In this document: positions 33,812 to 42,725 of the stretch, piece after piece
Numbering within the stretch: position 1 is the stretch's first letter
Layout of the letters: the number at the start of each line of letters is the position of its first letter
DNA from: Paucibacter sp. Y2R2-4
GTDB lineage: Bacteria > Pseudomonadota > Gammaproteobacteria > Burkholderiales > Burkholderiaceae_C
NCBI RefSeq assembly: GCF_025717535.1
Contig: NZ_JAJIRO010000006.1
Coordinates: 62,001 to 126,000, forward strand
Direction of reading: 5' to 3'
Length of the DNA: 64,000 bases
The notes under the pieces: model-generated
Database searches by the model: none
What the model was told of the DNA's origin: nothing
What the model saw: only the letters and a program-made list of their open reading frames with translations
Program-made: the position numbers and the translations under genes

Positions 33812-35020
33812 ATGAACAGCGCCTATCTGCTCGATTGGGCCGGCCTTTTATTGCGCTGGCTGCATGTGATTGTTGGCATTGCCTGGATCGGTGCCTCTTT
33901 CTACTTTGTCTGGTTGGACAACCATTTACGCAAGCCGATGGCCGAGGACTTGCGCGCCAAGGGCGTGGACGGCGAGCTTTGGGCCGTGCATGGCGGGGGC
34001 TTTTACAACCCGCAGAAGTACATGGTGGCGCCGCCCAATCTGCCGGAGCACTTGCACTGGTTTTACTGGGAGAGCTACTGGACCTGGATCAGCGGCTTTG
34101 CGCTTTTCGTGACCCTGTACCTGTTCAATGCCGACAGCTATTTGATCGACCGGCGTGTGCTCGATTGGAGCGCGCCTGCGGCCATCAGCGCGGCCTTGGG
34201 ATTTTTGGCGGCGGGCTGGCTGGTGTATGACCAAATCTGCCGCCGCTTGGGCCACAACGCCGATGGCAGCATCGGCCACGATGGCCGCGTGCTGGGCTTG
34301 ATCGGCGTCTTCATCGCCGCCGCCACCTGGTTGGCCTGCCAGCTCTTCGCGGGCCGCGCCGCCTTTTTGCTGATCGGCGCCATGATGGCCACGATGATGA
34401 GCGCCAATGTGCTGTTCTGGATCATTCCGGGCCAGAAGCAGGTGATTGCCGATATGCGCGCGGGCCGGCCGGTGAACCCGGTCTTTGGCCAGCGCGGCAA
34501 ACAACGCAGCGTGCACAACACCTACTTCACCCTGCCGGTGCTGGTGGCCATGCTGAGCAACCACTACGGCATGCTTTACAGCCATGCGCAGAACTGGCTG
34601 CTGCTGATCGTGCTGATGACGGTGGGCGTGTTGGTGCGCAGCTATTTTGTGAAGCGCCACAAAGGCGTCAACGCCTGGGGCTTGCTGCTGGCGGCATTCG
34701 TCTTGCTGGCGGGTTTGATCATCGGAACGGCGCCCAGGAGCACGCCGCCTAGCGCAGCAGTGAACGGATCCGCCGCCCCGAGCATGGCCGAGGTGCAAGC
34801 CGTGGTGGCGCAACGCTGTGTCGTTTGCCACAACGCCGAATTGGCGCAAAAAGGGGTGCAGCTGCACAGCGCCGAGTTGATTGAGAAGAACGCGCAAGCG
34901 CTCTATCAGCAAGCCGTGCTGCAAAAAACCATGCCGCTGAACAATGCCACCGGCATTACTGAGGAGGAGCGAGCCTTGCTTGGGCGTTGGTATGCCGCTC
35001 AGCAAGTAAAGCCGCATTGA
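33812..35020 (+). CDS. puuD: Membrane urate oxidase PuuD with C-terminal cytochrome c domain
   Basis: A 402-residue protein that oxidises urate to 5-hydroxyisourate and passes electrons to a cytochrome rather than O2. About eight transmembrane helices begin with LLLRWLHVIVGIAWIGASFY; FYNPQKYMVAPPNLPEHLHW and TWISGFALFVTLYLFNADSY are family signatures. The C-terminal 90 residues form a c-type cytochrome with the haem motif CVVCH and a Met ligand candidate in TMPLNN. Its location between the CHAT gene and glycerate kinase, with uraH elsewhere, completes the urate route. The ATG at 33812 is used; GTG 33788 would add eight residues. Confidence 0.95.
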   Translation: MNSAYLLDWAGLLLRWLHVIVGIAWIGASFYFVWLDNHLRKPMAEDLRAKGVDGELWAVHGGGFYNPQKYMVAPPNLPEHLHWFYWESYWTWISGFALFVTLYLFNADSYLIDRRVLDWSAPAAISAALGFLAAGWLVYDQICRRLGHNADGSIGHDGRVLGLIGVFIAAATWLACQLFAGRAAFLLIGAMMATMMSANVLFWIIPGQKQVIADMRAGRPVNPVFGQRGKQRSVHNTYFTLPVLVAMLSNHYGMLYSHAQNWLLLIVLMTVGVLVRSYFVKRHKGVNAWGLLLAAFVLLAGLIIGTAPRSTPPSAAVNGSAAPSMAEVQAVVAQRCVVCHNAELAQKGVQLHSAELIEKNAQALYQQAVLQKTMPLNNATGITEEERALLGRWYAAQQVKPH

Positions 35021-35041
35021 GCATTGATCGGGGAGACCGTG

Positions 35042-36364
35042 TTGAGTGCAATTCAGATGCCGCCTGGCGAGATCTTGCGTCACTTGTTTGATGCGGCGGT
35101 CCGGCGCGCCTTGCCTGCAGAGCGCATGGCGGCGCATCTGCCCGAGTTGCGGCGGCTTGCGCCCAAGGCGGGCCAAGGGCGCACCCTGGTGCTGGGCGCC
35201 GGCAAGGCCGGTGGCGCGATGGCGCAGGCGCTGGAGGCGGCCTGGCCCAAGGACCTCGCCCTCAGTGGCTTGGTGATCACCCCTTACGGCCATTGCCCGC
35301 CGGACTACAAAGCGCAGCGCCTGGAGTTGGTCGAGGCGGCGCACCCGGTGCCTGATGCGGCAGACCTGGCGGCCTCGGCCCGGCTGCTGCAACTGGCGCA
35401 AGGCTTGAGCGCGGACGATCTGGTCATTTGCCTGATCTCGGGCGGCGGCTCGTCCTTGCTGTGCTTGCCCGCGCCGGGCTTGAGCCTGGCCGACAAGCAG
35501 GCGGTCAATCGCGCCTTGCTGCGCAGCGGCGCTTCCATCGATGAAATGAACTGTGCGCGCAAGCATCTCTCAGCCATCAAAGGCGGCCGATTGGCGGCGG
35601 CCTGTGCACCGGCGCAAGTCCTGACCCTTTTGATCAGCGATGTGCCGGGCGATGAGCCGGCGGTCATTGCCTCAGGCCCAACGGTGGGGGATGCCAGCAC
35701 ATGTGCTGACGCTCTGGCCATTTGTCAGCGCTATGCCATCAATTTGCCGGATGCGGCGCGGGCCGGTCTGCGCTCGGGTGCCTTCGAAACGCCCAAGCCC
35801 GATGACCCCGTGTTCGCGCAACAAGCGCTGCGCTTCATGGCGACGCCGCAGCAAAGCCTGCAAGCCGCTGCTGAGGCGGCGCGTGCGCTGGGCTTGCAAG
35901 CCCATGTGCTCAGCGATGCGATGGAAGGCGAATCCCGCGAGTTGGGCCGTATGCATGCGGCGCTGGCGCGAGAAGTGGCGCGCCGGGGCCAACCGTTTAC
36001 CAAGCCTTGTGTGATCTTGTCGGGCGGCGAGACCACAGTGACGCTGGCCGGCAAAGAAAGTGCCAAGTCGGGCCAAGGTGGCCGGGCCACCGAGTTCTTG
36101 CTCGGCTGTGCCTTGGCCTTGGATGGCGAGCCGGGCGTTTACGCGCTGGCGGCGGATACCGACGGCATCGACGGCGTCTGCGATAACGCCGGTGCCTTGC
36201 TGACACCCAGCAGCTTGGCGCGGGCCCGCGCCTTGGGCCTGAATGCCCGCGCAGAGCTGGACGCGCACAATGCGCGCGGCTTCTTCGCGCCCTTGGGCGA
36301 TCTGCTGATCACCGGGCCCACCTTCACCAATGTGAACGATTTCCGAGCCGTGCTCGTGCTGTAG
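35042..36364 (+). CDS. Glycerate 2-kinase (MOFRL family; TtuD/GckA-like)
   Basis: A 440-residue cytoplasmic enzyme of the DUF4147/MOFRL family. Motifs include GRTLVLGAGKAGGAMAQALE, LVICLISGGGSSLLCLPAPG, MNCARKHLSAIKGGRLAAA, LLISDVPGDEPAVIASGPTV and, in the MOFRL domain, CVILSGGETTVTLAGK and ALAADTDGIDGVCDNAGA. These proteins phosphorylate glycerate to 2-phosphoglycerate; some were first annotated as hydroxypyruvate reductase. It lies 21 bases after puuD and would channel glyoxylate-derived glycerate, the carbon end-product of ureide breakdown, into glycolysis. TTG 35042 is chosen because GGGGAG lies six bases before it; GTG 35039 is the alternative. Confidence 0.85.
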   Translation: MSAIQMPPGEILRHLFDAAVRRALPAERMAAHLPELRRLAPKAGQGRTLVLGAGKAGGAMAQALEAAWPKDLALSGLVITPYGHCPPDYKAQRLELVEAAHPVPDAADLAASARLLQLAQGLSADDLVICLISGGGSSLLCLPAPGLSLADKQAVNRALLRSGASIDEMNCARKHLSAIKGGRLAAACAPAQVLTLLISDVPGDEPAVIASGPTVGDASTCADALAICQRYAINLPDAARAGLRSGAFETPKPDDPVFAQQALRFMATPQQSLQAAAEAARALGLQAHVLSDAMEGESRELGRMHAALAREVARRGQPFTKPCVILSGGETTVTLAGKESAKSGQGGRATEFLLGCALALDGEPGVYALAADTDGIDGVCDNAGALLTPSSLARARALGLNARAELDAHNARGFFAPLGDLLITGPTFTNVNDFRAVLVL

Positions 36365-36375
36365 TTTTGCCGTTC

Positions 36376-36975
36376 TCAGGGCAGCTGCAGCCCGCGCCGG
36401 GCGGCCATCTCGCGGCCAATCTCGGCTTGCTGCTGTGGCTCAAGGGCCCTTGAGGCGGCAGGAAAGATCAGGCCGTCTTCGCTCTCAAGATGGGCTTGCT
36501 GCAGTTCAATGAAGCGCTGCGCGGCGGCACTGAATGCGGCCCAGTCTGGATTTGTTGGCGGCAGCGCCTGCGCGGATTGCAGCACGAGCAACTGCAGTCG
36601 CAGCTGCAGCCATTGCTCGCGCATTTCTTCATGCTGCTGCCGCAAGCTTTGGCACAGCGACAGCAGCTGCGCTTCCCCCTGACGCTCCAGCGCAGGAAAT
36701 ACATGCAACTCCTCATCTTGGTGATGCAGCGGCGCGGCCACGTCGAAGTAACGCAGCAGGTCTTGTGCGGCATGAGCGGCTGCAGCGTCGGCACCCTGCG
36801 CTTGCAGATGCTGGGCCAGCCTGTCCAGCAAGTTCAAGCTGGCGCGCAGGCGATCGTGGCAAGCCGCCAGCAGCTCAAACGGCGCTTCGTAGCTGCTGCC
36901 AGGCTGCAAGCCATGCGGAACGCCGGCCTCGGGCTTCTTGCCGGTGCCGCGCGGGATGGGAATCGAGGACGCCAT
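36376..36975 (-). CDS. Hemerythrin-like domain protein
   Basis: A 199-residue protein with a hemerythrin-type four-helix bundle. Iron-ligand candidates are visible: His in FELLAACHDRLRASL, His-His/Glu in DVAAPLHHQDEELHVFPAL, His-Glu in SLRQQHEEMREQW and His-x3-Glu in LQQAHLESEDGLIFPAA. This spacing fits a di-iron site binding O2 or NO. The ATG at 36975 is preferred; longer frames run into the regulator region. It is divergent from a Crp/Fnr-type regulator with 169 bases between, a pairing common for nitrosative-stress or oxygen-response genes, and is convergent with the glycerate kinase gene. Confidence 0.85.
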   Translation of the reverse strand: MASSIPIPRGTGKKPEAGVPHGLQPGSSYEAPFELLAACHDRLRASLNLLDRLAQHLQAQGADAAAAHAAQDLLRYFDVAAPLHHQDEELHVFPALERQGEAQLLSLCQSLRQQHEEMREQWLQLRLQLLVLQSAQALPPTNPDWAAFSAAAQRFIELQQAHLESEDGLIFPAASRALEPQQQAEIGREMAARRGLQLP

Positions 36976-37026
36976 ATGTCTTGGATCAAAAACCCTGGAT
37001 TCGCCATTGTGCGGCGGTCGCGAGTC

Positions 37027-37040
37027 TTGACATGGCGCAA
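37027..37040. promoter_or_regulatory. Possible Crp/Fnr-type box in the hemerythrin/regulator intergenic region
   Basis: TTGAC-ATGG-CGCAA keeps the TTG-N8-CAA core of Fnr/Dnr sites but is imperfect in the inner bases. A second candidate, TTGAT-TGGA-TCCAA, lies at 37125-37138, just before the regulator start. Both are weak matches and are offered as possible autoregulatory or divergent-control sites. Confidence 0.3.
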
Positions 37041-37144
37041 AGACAGGACGGCGAGCATGACCGACATTGCCGCTCATACGCCGGTACTTTGATTGACCTT
37101 GTGCCGCGCCTCGCCAACCCTCACTTGATTGGATCCAAGCCATC

Positions 37145-37885
37145 GTGGACACCACAAGCGCCAAATCAATCGCCCGCAGCAGCAGTGGCATTAGCAGCAG
37201 CCATCACCGCGCGGCCGAAGTCTGGGTGCCGGGATGGGACGCCGTTTTCGGCCCTCCGCGCCTGAGTGAGGCCGAGCGGCAGGCCTTGGCCCTGCTCTTG
37301 CGCTCTCGGCGGGTGATGGTGGGAGAGGCGGTATTCCGACGGGGACAAAGCGCCACGCATCTGGTGGCGGTGGTGGACGGGGCCGTGGGCCTAGGGGTGG
37401 CCGGTGAAGGCCCAGCCTTCCATCTGGAACGCAATATTCATGGCCCAGCCTGGCTGGACATCAGCAGTGCCTGGTTGGGTGGCGGCCATGGGCAAGATGC
37501 TCGGGTGCTGCTTGCTGCGACGGTGCTGGAGCTGCCCGTGGACGGCTTGCGCCAGCTGCTGGGGCGCTTTCCTGATCTGCGCGAACGAATGATGCAGGCC
37601 ATGGCCCGCGCGGTGCAAAACCTCACCGGCACCACCCATGACTTGATGGCCAAAGACGCGCAGAAACGCTTGGCCAGCTGGCTGCTGACGCAGCGCTCGC
37701 CGAGCAGCGGCGCTGATGTGGCTTTGAAAGAACGCAAGCGTGAGGTGGCGGCTCAACTCGCCATCACGCCGGAAACCTTGTCTCGTCTGCTGAGGCAACT
37801 GATGAGCGCCGGGCTCATCGAGGTGAAGGGTTACACCATCCGTCTGCTGAATCTGGGGGCCTTGCAAACCATGGCCCACGATTGA
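37145..37885 (+). CDS. Crp/Fnr-family transcriptional regulator
   Basis: A 246-residue regulator. A cyclic-nucleotide-binding-like beta barrel (about 40-155; VFRRGQSATHLVAVVDGAVGL) is joined by a long helix (RFPDLRERMMQAMARAVQNL) to a winged-helix domain with the recognition helix in KREVAAQLAITPETLSRLLRQLMSAGLIEVKG. No N-terminal cysteine set for an Fnr iron-sulfur cluster is present, and the cAMP-binding residues of Crp are not evident, so the effector may be haem/NO, redox or something else. The GTG at 37145 is the only good start. Its divergent partner is the hemerythrin gene, a likely target. Confidence 0.85.
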   Translation: MDTTSAKSIARSSSGISSSHHRAAEVWVPGWDAVFGPPRLSEAERQALALLLRSRRVMVGEAVFRRGQSATHLVAVVDGAVGLGVAGEGPAFHLERNIHGPAWLDISSAWLGGGHGQDARVLLAATVLELPVDGLRQLLGRFPDLRERMMQAMARAVQNLTGTTHDLMAKDAQKRLASWLLTQRSPSSGADVALKERKREVAAQLAITPETLSRLLRQLMSAGLIEVKGYTIRLLNLGALQTMAHD

Positions 37886-38087
37886 GCGTCCGTCCTCGGC
37901 GCTTGATCTGTCGCCCTGACCTTGCCCCTGCCCCTGACATTGAGGCGGAGTGCTCGGAATTTCTCTGTTTTTCTGGTCCTTCTTGCTGGTGCAGCCGGGC
38001 TGAGGCCCCTTAGACTGCAGTCGAGGGGCTTCGCAGGTGCGAGCCTTTCCTAATGCTCGTTCCGAGCCAGAGCCAGAGGAGACCAAT

Positions 38088-38918
38088 GTGACCGCTGCCG
38101 CCGAGAAGTTCTTCCAAAACAACAACGCCTTGCCCACCATGCCTGAGGTGGCCAACCGCCTGATGCGCAGTTTTGATGACGACAACATCAGCCTGGGCGC
38201 GATTGCCGACCTGATTGGCAAAGACGCCAGCCTCTCGGCCAAAGTCTTGCGGCTTGCCAATTCGGCCCGCTACAGTCCTTCGCACCAAATCTCTAGCTTG
38301 AGCGACGCGGCTGCGGCGCTGGGCATGGAAACCCTACGCAATCTCTCTTTGGCCGCTTGTCTGTCAGGCGCCTTTCCGGTCGTCAAGGGCCTGGATCGCG
38401 CGCTTTTCTGGCGCCACAGCGTCAGCACCGCCGCCTATGCCCGCATCCTCAGCAAAATGCTGCACCTGGATGCCGACACGGCTTATCTGTCTGGCCTGAT
38501 GCTGCGCACCGGCCAAATCATGATGGCCATGAGCGAGCCCGACCTGGTGGCCGACGTGGAGGCCCATGCCGACGAACCGGGCAGCCGCTTCTCGCTCGAA
38601 GAGCATCGTTTTGGCTGCACGCATGCGGACGTGACGGCTTCCTTGGCTTCGCACTGGCACTTTCCGGCCGCCATGGTGGAAGCCTTCAAAGACGCCAACA
38701 CCCCGATGGAGATTCGCCCCTTCTCCTTGATGGCCGCCGTGCTGCATCTGGCTGAGGTTTTGGCCGATGCTGCCGAACACCATGACAATCCAAGCCATGC
38801 CCTGCAAGTGGCGGTGCCCGAGTTGGTCGAGCATCTGCATTTGGACCTGGACTTTCTGGCGGCCAAGATCGAAGCCGCCGGCGATGTGGCCAGCGATGTG
38901 GAGCAGTTGCTGCACTGA
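38088..38918 (+). CDS. HDOD-domain signalling protein
   Basis: A 276-residue protein consisting almost wholly of an HDOD domain: LPTMPEVANRLMRSFDDDN, IGKDASLSAKVLRLANSARY, GMETLRNLSLAACLSG and FWRHSVSTAAYARILSKML. The metal-binding HD pair is degenerate: the expected HDIG segment reads LRTGQIMM, so phosphodiesterase activity is unlikely, as is normal for HDOD proteins. These act in signalling, including c-di-GMP- and stress-related pathways, by protein contacts. The GTG at 38088 has a very good ribosome site, GAGGAG, seven bases before it. The 202-base region upstream shows no other gene. Confidence 0.87.
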   Translation: MTAAAEKFFQNNNALPTMPEVANRLMRSFDDDNISLGAIADLIGKDASLSAKVLRLANSARYSPSHQISSLSDAAAALGMETLRNLSLAACLSGAFPVVKGLDRALFWRHSVSTAAYARILSKMLHLDADTAYLSGLMLRTGQIMMAMSEPDLVADVEAHADEPGSRFSLEEHRFGCTHADVTASLASHWHFPAAMVEAFKDANTPMEIRPFSLMAAVLHLAEVLADAAEHHDNPSHALQVAVPELVEHLHLDLDFLAAKIEAAGDVASDVEQLLH

Positions 38919-38972
38919 ATTTGCATGGCGCCGGCGGGGCAAAAGGCCGCATCGCTCGCTCCGGACTCGACG

Positions 38973-40268
38973 TCATGGCCCCACATAGCGCGCCCGCACC
39001 CAAAGCCGCTGGCCACTTCGTTTTTGCTCCAGGATATGGGCCATCACGCCGATGCCGCGGCCGGCCATTTGCAGGCTGAGTGCGGCGTCGGCTGGGGCGC
39101 CGAGCGCGCGGCGCAGCGCCACCAGTCCAAAGTCCAGCGAAGGCTTCCAGCCGGTCAGGCGGGCCACGGCCGGTGCCAGGGTTTGCGGCAGGGTCTGCTG
39201 CAGGGATGGGGCTTCGCCGGTCGCCAGCAGTGCGCATTCCTCCAGCAGGCGGCGCGCGCGGGGGTCGCCGCCGGGGTAGGACAGATGATTAAAACCCGGC
39301 AAGCCTTCGCCGCGGTCCAGCCGGCGCCTCAATGCCGCCTTCATATCGGGCGCTGCGGCAATCTCATCCCAAAGAGCCTCCACCTGCGCGCAGGCGCCGC
39401 CGTTGAAGGTGGCCGTTAGATTGCACATGGCCGCCAGCATGGCGGCGCCCAGACTGGCCTCCACCGAGGCCAAGCAGCGGGCGCTGAAGCTGACCATATT
39501 CATCTCGTGATCGGCCACCAACACCAAGGCCCGGCGCAAGGCCGCATCGCTTGAGGCGGGCAGCCGCCAGGCGCGGCGGAACTGCGTGTGAAGCGCCTCA
39601 TGGCTGGGCGGGCGGTTCAAGAAGCTGGCGACCAGGGCGCGCAAATGGGCTGCGCAGGCCAAGGCCAGGGCCTCGCCATCGGGTAGCCAGGCCGGCCCAT
39701 GCAGATCGCTCAGTGCCGTGGCGAACAAGGCCAAGGGACGGCTGTTTGGGCCCAGCGGCAACTGCGCTCGCAGCATCTGCCAGCTTGCACCCAAGGTCGG
39801 CGCCGGGCTGGCAAAAGGGTCGAGTTCCGGGGCGAACTGCCAGAGGTGCCGGGCCACATCTTCGGCGCTGCAGTCGGCTTCCACCATGGCCAGGGCGGGG
39901 CGGCCGCGATAGATGGGCTCGCCCTCGCGCACGCAGGACAAAGCGGTATCCAGTACCGGCAGTCCTTCGTTGAGCGCGGCCCGCGCTTGCTGTTCGCGTT
40001 GCCGACCGCCTTGCTTGCGCCGCTGCAGCAGCTCGACCTCAAAGCTGGAGTAGCGCCGCACCCGCGGATCGCTGGGGTCGTTCGACGCACTCAGCAGGCC
40101 GCGGCTCACATAAGCATAGAGCGTGGCCTTGCTGATGCCCAGGCGCGCCGCCGCCTCGCTGGAGTCCAACAAGGTGTAGGTGCCGGTGACGGGCAGGTTC
40201 CGGGCGAGCTTGGGCTCCGCAGGCTTGGCCTTGGCTTGGCGGCCTTTCTTGGGCTGTTGTGAATTCAT
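38973..40268 (-). CDS. Citrate-synthase-family protein with N-terminal helix-turn-helix
   Basis: A 431-residue protein. Residues about 30-80 form a MerR/excisionase-type DNA-binding helix-turn-helix (LLDSSEAAARLGISKATLYAYVSRGLLSA, continuing to RRYSSFEVELLQRRK). From about 110 on it is a type II-like citrate synthase: the catalytic regions ALVLVADHEMNMVSFSARCLAS (His), LPGFNHLSYPGGDPRARRLL (His) and KPSLDFGLVALRRALG (Asp) are all kept. Whether it makes citrate or 2-methylcitrate, or uses the fold as a metabolite sensor, is unknown; the fusion suggests a sensor-regulator. It is divergent from a TonB receptor, with tandem TTGAT repeats just upstream of its start, a plausible operator. Confidence 0.85.
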   Translation of the reverse strand: MNSQQPKKGRQAKAKPAEPKLARNLPVTGTYTLLDSSEAAARLGISKATLYAYVSRGLLSASNDPSDPRVRRYSSFEVELLQRRKQGGRQREQQARAALNEGLPVLDTALSCVREGEPIYRGRPALAMVEADCSAEDVARHLWQFAPELDPFASPAPTLGASWQMLRAQLPLGPNSRPLALFATALSDLHGPAWLPDGEALALACAAHLRALVASFLNRPPSHEALHTQFRRAWRLPASSDAALRRALVLVADHEMNMVSFSARCLASVEASLGAAMLAAMCNLTATFNGGACAQVEALWDEIAAAPDMKAALRRRLDRGEGLPGFNHLSYPGGDPRARRLLEECALLATGEAPSLQQTLPQTLAPAVARLTGWKPSLDFGLVALRRALGAPADAALSLQMAGRGIGVMAHILEQKRSGQRLWVRARYVGP

Positions 40269-40270
40269 AT

Positions 40271-40304
40271 ATTGATGAACTTGATCAAGATTGATGATTT
40301 GATC
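40271..40304. repeat. Direct repeat ATTGATGA(A)-C/TTTGATC at a divergent promoter
   Basis: ATTGATGAACTTGATC (40271-40286) and ATTGATGATTTGATC (40290-40304) form two 15-16-base direct repeats containing four TTGAT pentamers about 10 bases apart. A perfect palindrome, CTTGATCAAG, spans 40280-40289. They lie two bases upstream of the HTH-citrate-synthase start and before the divergent TonB receptor, so they are a likely operator. Confidence 0.55.
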
Positions 40305-40349
40305 GCCGGCCAGTCTAATCGCGGGCTTGTTGAGGGGTGGGTTTTTTTT

Positions 40350-42638
40350 GTGGGACGAGATGACGTGGTGATTGGCGCAGTTGCAGGCTCGAAGGCGAGC
40401 AAAAGGTTTGAGAGGGCATCGTCCTTGCAGGTGGGTATGGCGGCGTTCGGCTTCGCGATTTTTCTGATGCCAACAAAGGCGGTGGCGCAAGTCGTGGCGC
40501 AAGGGGCCGAGCCACCGGCCAAGCTGCAGCGCGTGGAGGTGCAAGCGGAAGGCGCGGCTCAGGCGCTGAACGCCCGGCGAGCCTCGGTGGGCGCTCTGCA
40601 GGTGCTCAGCCGCGAAGAGTTGCTGCGTCAGGGCGACACCCGGCTGAGCGATGCCTTGCGGCGCGTGCCGGGCGTCAGCGTGCATGAGCAAGGGCCGCGG
40701 GGTGTGGAGATCCGCATGTCGGGCTTGGGTGGGGGCTACACGCAAATCTTGCTCAATGGCGAACCGGTGCCGCCGGGCTTCTCGCTGGAGAGCCTGTCGC
40801 CTGAATTGATCGAGCGCATCGAGGTCTCGCGCAGCGCCAGCGTGGAGCAAAGCAGCCAGGCGATTGCGGGCAGCATCAATATCGTCACGCGGCGCAGCAG
40901 CAAAGCAAGTGTTGGACAAGCACAGCGCGACCTGAAATTGGGCCTGAGTTCGCAGCTGCAACGGCCCAGTGCCACATTGGATTTGAATCTGGGCGACCGG
41001 GACGGTGCCCTCTCTTGGGGCCTAGGTCTGGGGCTGGCTCATGAGCAACAGCGCTGGCCGATGAAGCTGGATCAGCAGGCGCTGGATTCCCAGGGCCAAG
41101 TGCAGCAAGCCTATCGCACCGAAAAACTGGAGTACGACCGCAGCCAGCGCATGACTTTGAGCCCGCGCGCAACTTGGCTGCTCTCGCCTCAGCAAACCAT
41201 CAGTACTGACCATTTGCTGCGCGTTTCGCGCTCCAGGGGTGGGGCGGTGGATGATCGCCAGAGCCTGGTGGGAGAAAAACCCGAGCAAGCGCACAACGAC
41301 CTGGACATCAATATCCGCGGCCTGCAGCTGCGCAGCCGCCTGAACTGGACGCTCAATGAGGCGGACGGAGCCAAGTCGGAGCTCAAGCTCGGCTACACCC
41401 GCTTGCAGCGTGATTCAGACGCGCAATTCGAGGGTTATGACTTCAGCGGGCGGTGGATTCGCGATGCGCATGTGGACTCGCTGGCCATCGATCAGGGTTG
41501 GAGCATGTCCGGCCGGCATCGCCGCGGCTTGGGTGAAGCGCACAGCCTGAGCACCGGCTTTGACCTGGAAGAAAACCGCCGCAGCGAAGACCGCCTGCAG
41601 CGCGAACAGCCTTTGCCCGGCGGCTTGCCGGTGGAGAATCTCGACGAGGTCTATGACGCGCGGATTCGCCGCCTGGCTTTCTTTGTGCAAGACGAGATCG
41701 ATCTCAGCCAAGCCTGGCAAACCACGCTGGGTCTGCGCTGGGAGGGCTTGCACACGGTCAGCTCAGGCAATGTGTTTGACAGCGTGGCCAAGCGCTCTGG
41801 TGTGTTCAGCCCGGTGATGCAGTTGCTTTGGCGCCTGCCGGACAGCAAGGATCAGCTGCGCTTAGGGCTGGCGCGCAGCTACAAAGCGCCCACGCCGCGC
41901 GAGCTGACGCCGCGCCGCTTTGTCGCCAACAACAACAGCCCGACCACGCCTGACCTGCAAGGCAATCCGGACTTGCTGCCGGAGCTGGCCTGGGGCATGG
42001 ATGCCAGCTGGACGCACCCGCTGAGCAAGTCCAGCCTGCTGAGCGCCAGCGCTTATCTGAAGCGCATCGAGCAAGTCATCGTCAGCGAGCTGATTTTTCA
42101 GAACAAGCATTGGGTGGAGCGCCGCAGCAACCAGGGCGCGGCCTGGGTCGAGGGCCTGGAGTTGGAAGCCCGCCTGAGCTTGCCAGAGCTGCTCAAAGCG
42201 GGCACGCCTGCCTTGGAGCTGCGTGGCAACTGGGCGATGCATCGCTCACGGGTGCTGGCGGTGCCGGGGACAGACAACCGCCTGGCTCAGCAGATTCCGA
42301 TGAGCCTGAATCTGGGCTTTGACCACCGTCTGGCGGCGCCCCCGCTGGAGGCCCTGAGCGGCAGCTTCAGCTGGGGCGGCAATCTGAGCTTGAGCCGCGG
42401 CGCCACCCAGCGCTTGGCCGAAGGTCGCTGGGCGAGCTTGTCCTCCACCCGGGTTTTGGATGTCTATGCCTTGTGGAAGCAAGACAAGCAAAGCGCATGG
42501 CGGCTTTCCTTCAGCAATCTATTGCATCCCGACCGAGTCAGCACTCGCCGCGTGCTGGCCGAGGGACTGGACCATCGCCTGGAAGAGCGGCTGCAAAGCG
42601 GTGTGAACGCGCGCCTCCTGTGGGAGCGCAGTCTCTGA
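40350..42638 (+). CDS. TonB-dependent receptor
   Basis: An outer-membrane receptor of about 762 residues. After a hydrophobic export segment (MAAFGFAIFLMPTKAVAQ) comes a plug domain: LQRVEVQAEG, VGALQVLSREELLRQGDTRL, LRRVPGVSVHEQGPRG, EIRMSGLGGGYTQILLNGEP and PELIERIEVSRSASVEQSSQ. The barrel includes TLGLRWEGLHTV and LRLGLARSYKAPTPRELTPR, and ends in WERSL, without the usual terminal aromatic residue. The N-terminus is uncertain: GTG 40350 (with GAGGGG upstream), GTG 40365 or ATG 40437 are possible, and an eight-T run sits just before 40350. Substrate unknown; it is divergent from the HTH-citrate-synthase protein, which may regulate it, hinting at a citrate-type siderophore or organic acid. 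Confidence 0.82.
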   Translation: MGRDDVVIGAVAGSKASKRFERASSLQVGMAAFGFAIFLMPTKAVAQVVAQGAEPPAKLQRVEVQAEGAAQALNARRASVGALQVLSREELLRQGDTRLSDALRRVPGVSVHEQGPRGVEIRMSGLGGGYTQILLNGEPVPPGFSLESLSPELIERIEVSRSASVEQSSQAIAGSINIVTRRSSKASVGQAQRDLKLGLSSQLQRPSATLDLNLGDRDGALSWGLGLGLAHEQQRWPMKLDQQALDSQGQVQQAYRTEKLEYDRSQRMTLSPRATWLLSPQQTISTDHLLRVSRSRGGAVDDRQSLVGEKPEQAHNDLDINIRGLQLRSRLNWTLNEADGAKSELKLGYTRLQRDSDAQFEGYDFSGRWIRDAHVDSLAIDQGWSMSGRHRRGLGEAHSLSTGFDLEENRRSEDRLQREQPLPGGLPVENLDEVYDARIRRLAFFVQDEIDLSQAWQTTLGLRWEGLHTVSSGNVFDSVAKRSGVFSPVMQLLWRLPDSKDQLRLGLARSYKAPTPRELTPRRFVANNNSPTTPDLQGNPDLLPELAWGMDASWTHPLSKSSLLSASAYLKRIEQVIVSELIFQNKHWVERRSNQGAAWVEGLELEARLSLPELLKAGTPALELRGNWAMHRSRVLAVPGTDNRLAQQIPMSLNLGFDHRLAAPPLEALSGSFSWGGNLSLSRGATQRLAEGRWASLSSTRVLDVYALWKQDKQSAWRLSFSNLLHPDRVSTRRVLAEGLDHRLEERLQSGVNARLLWERSL

Positions 42639-42725
42639 CCGAGCTTGGGGTGGGGCGGGCGCACCTTCATAATGCCGCCTCTCCCCGCCTCTCCCCGTCG
42701 CTTCTTGAGATGCTTGCTTTTGATC

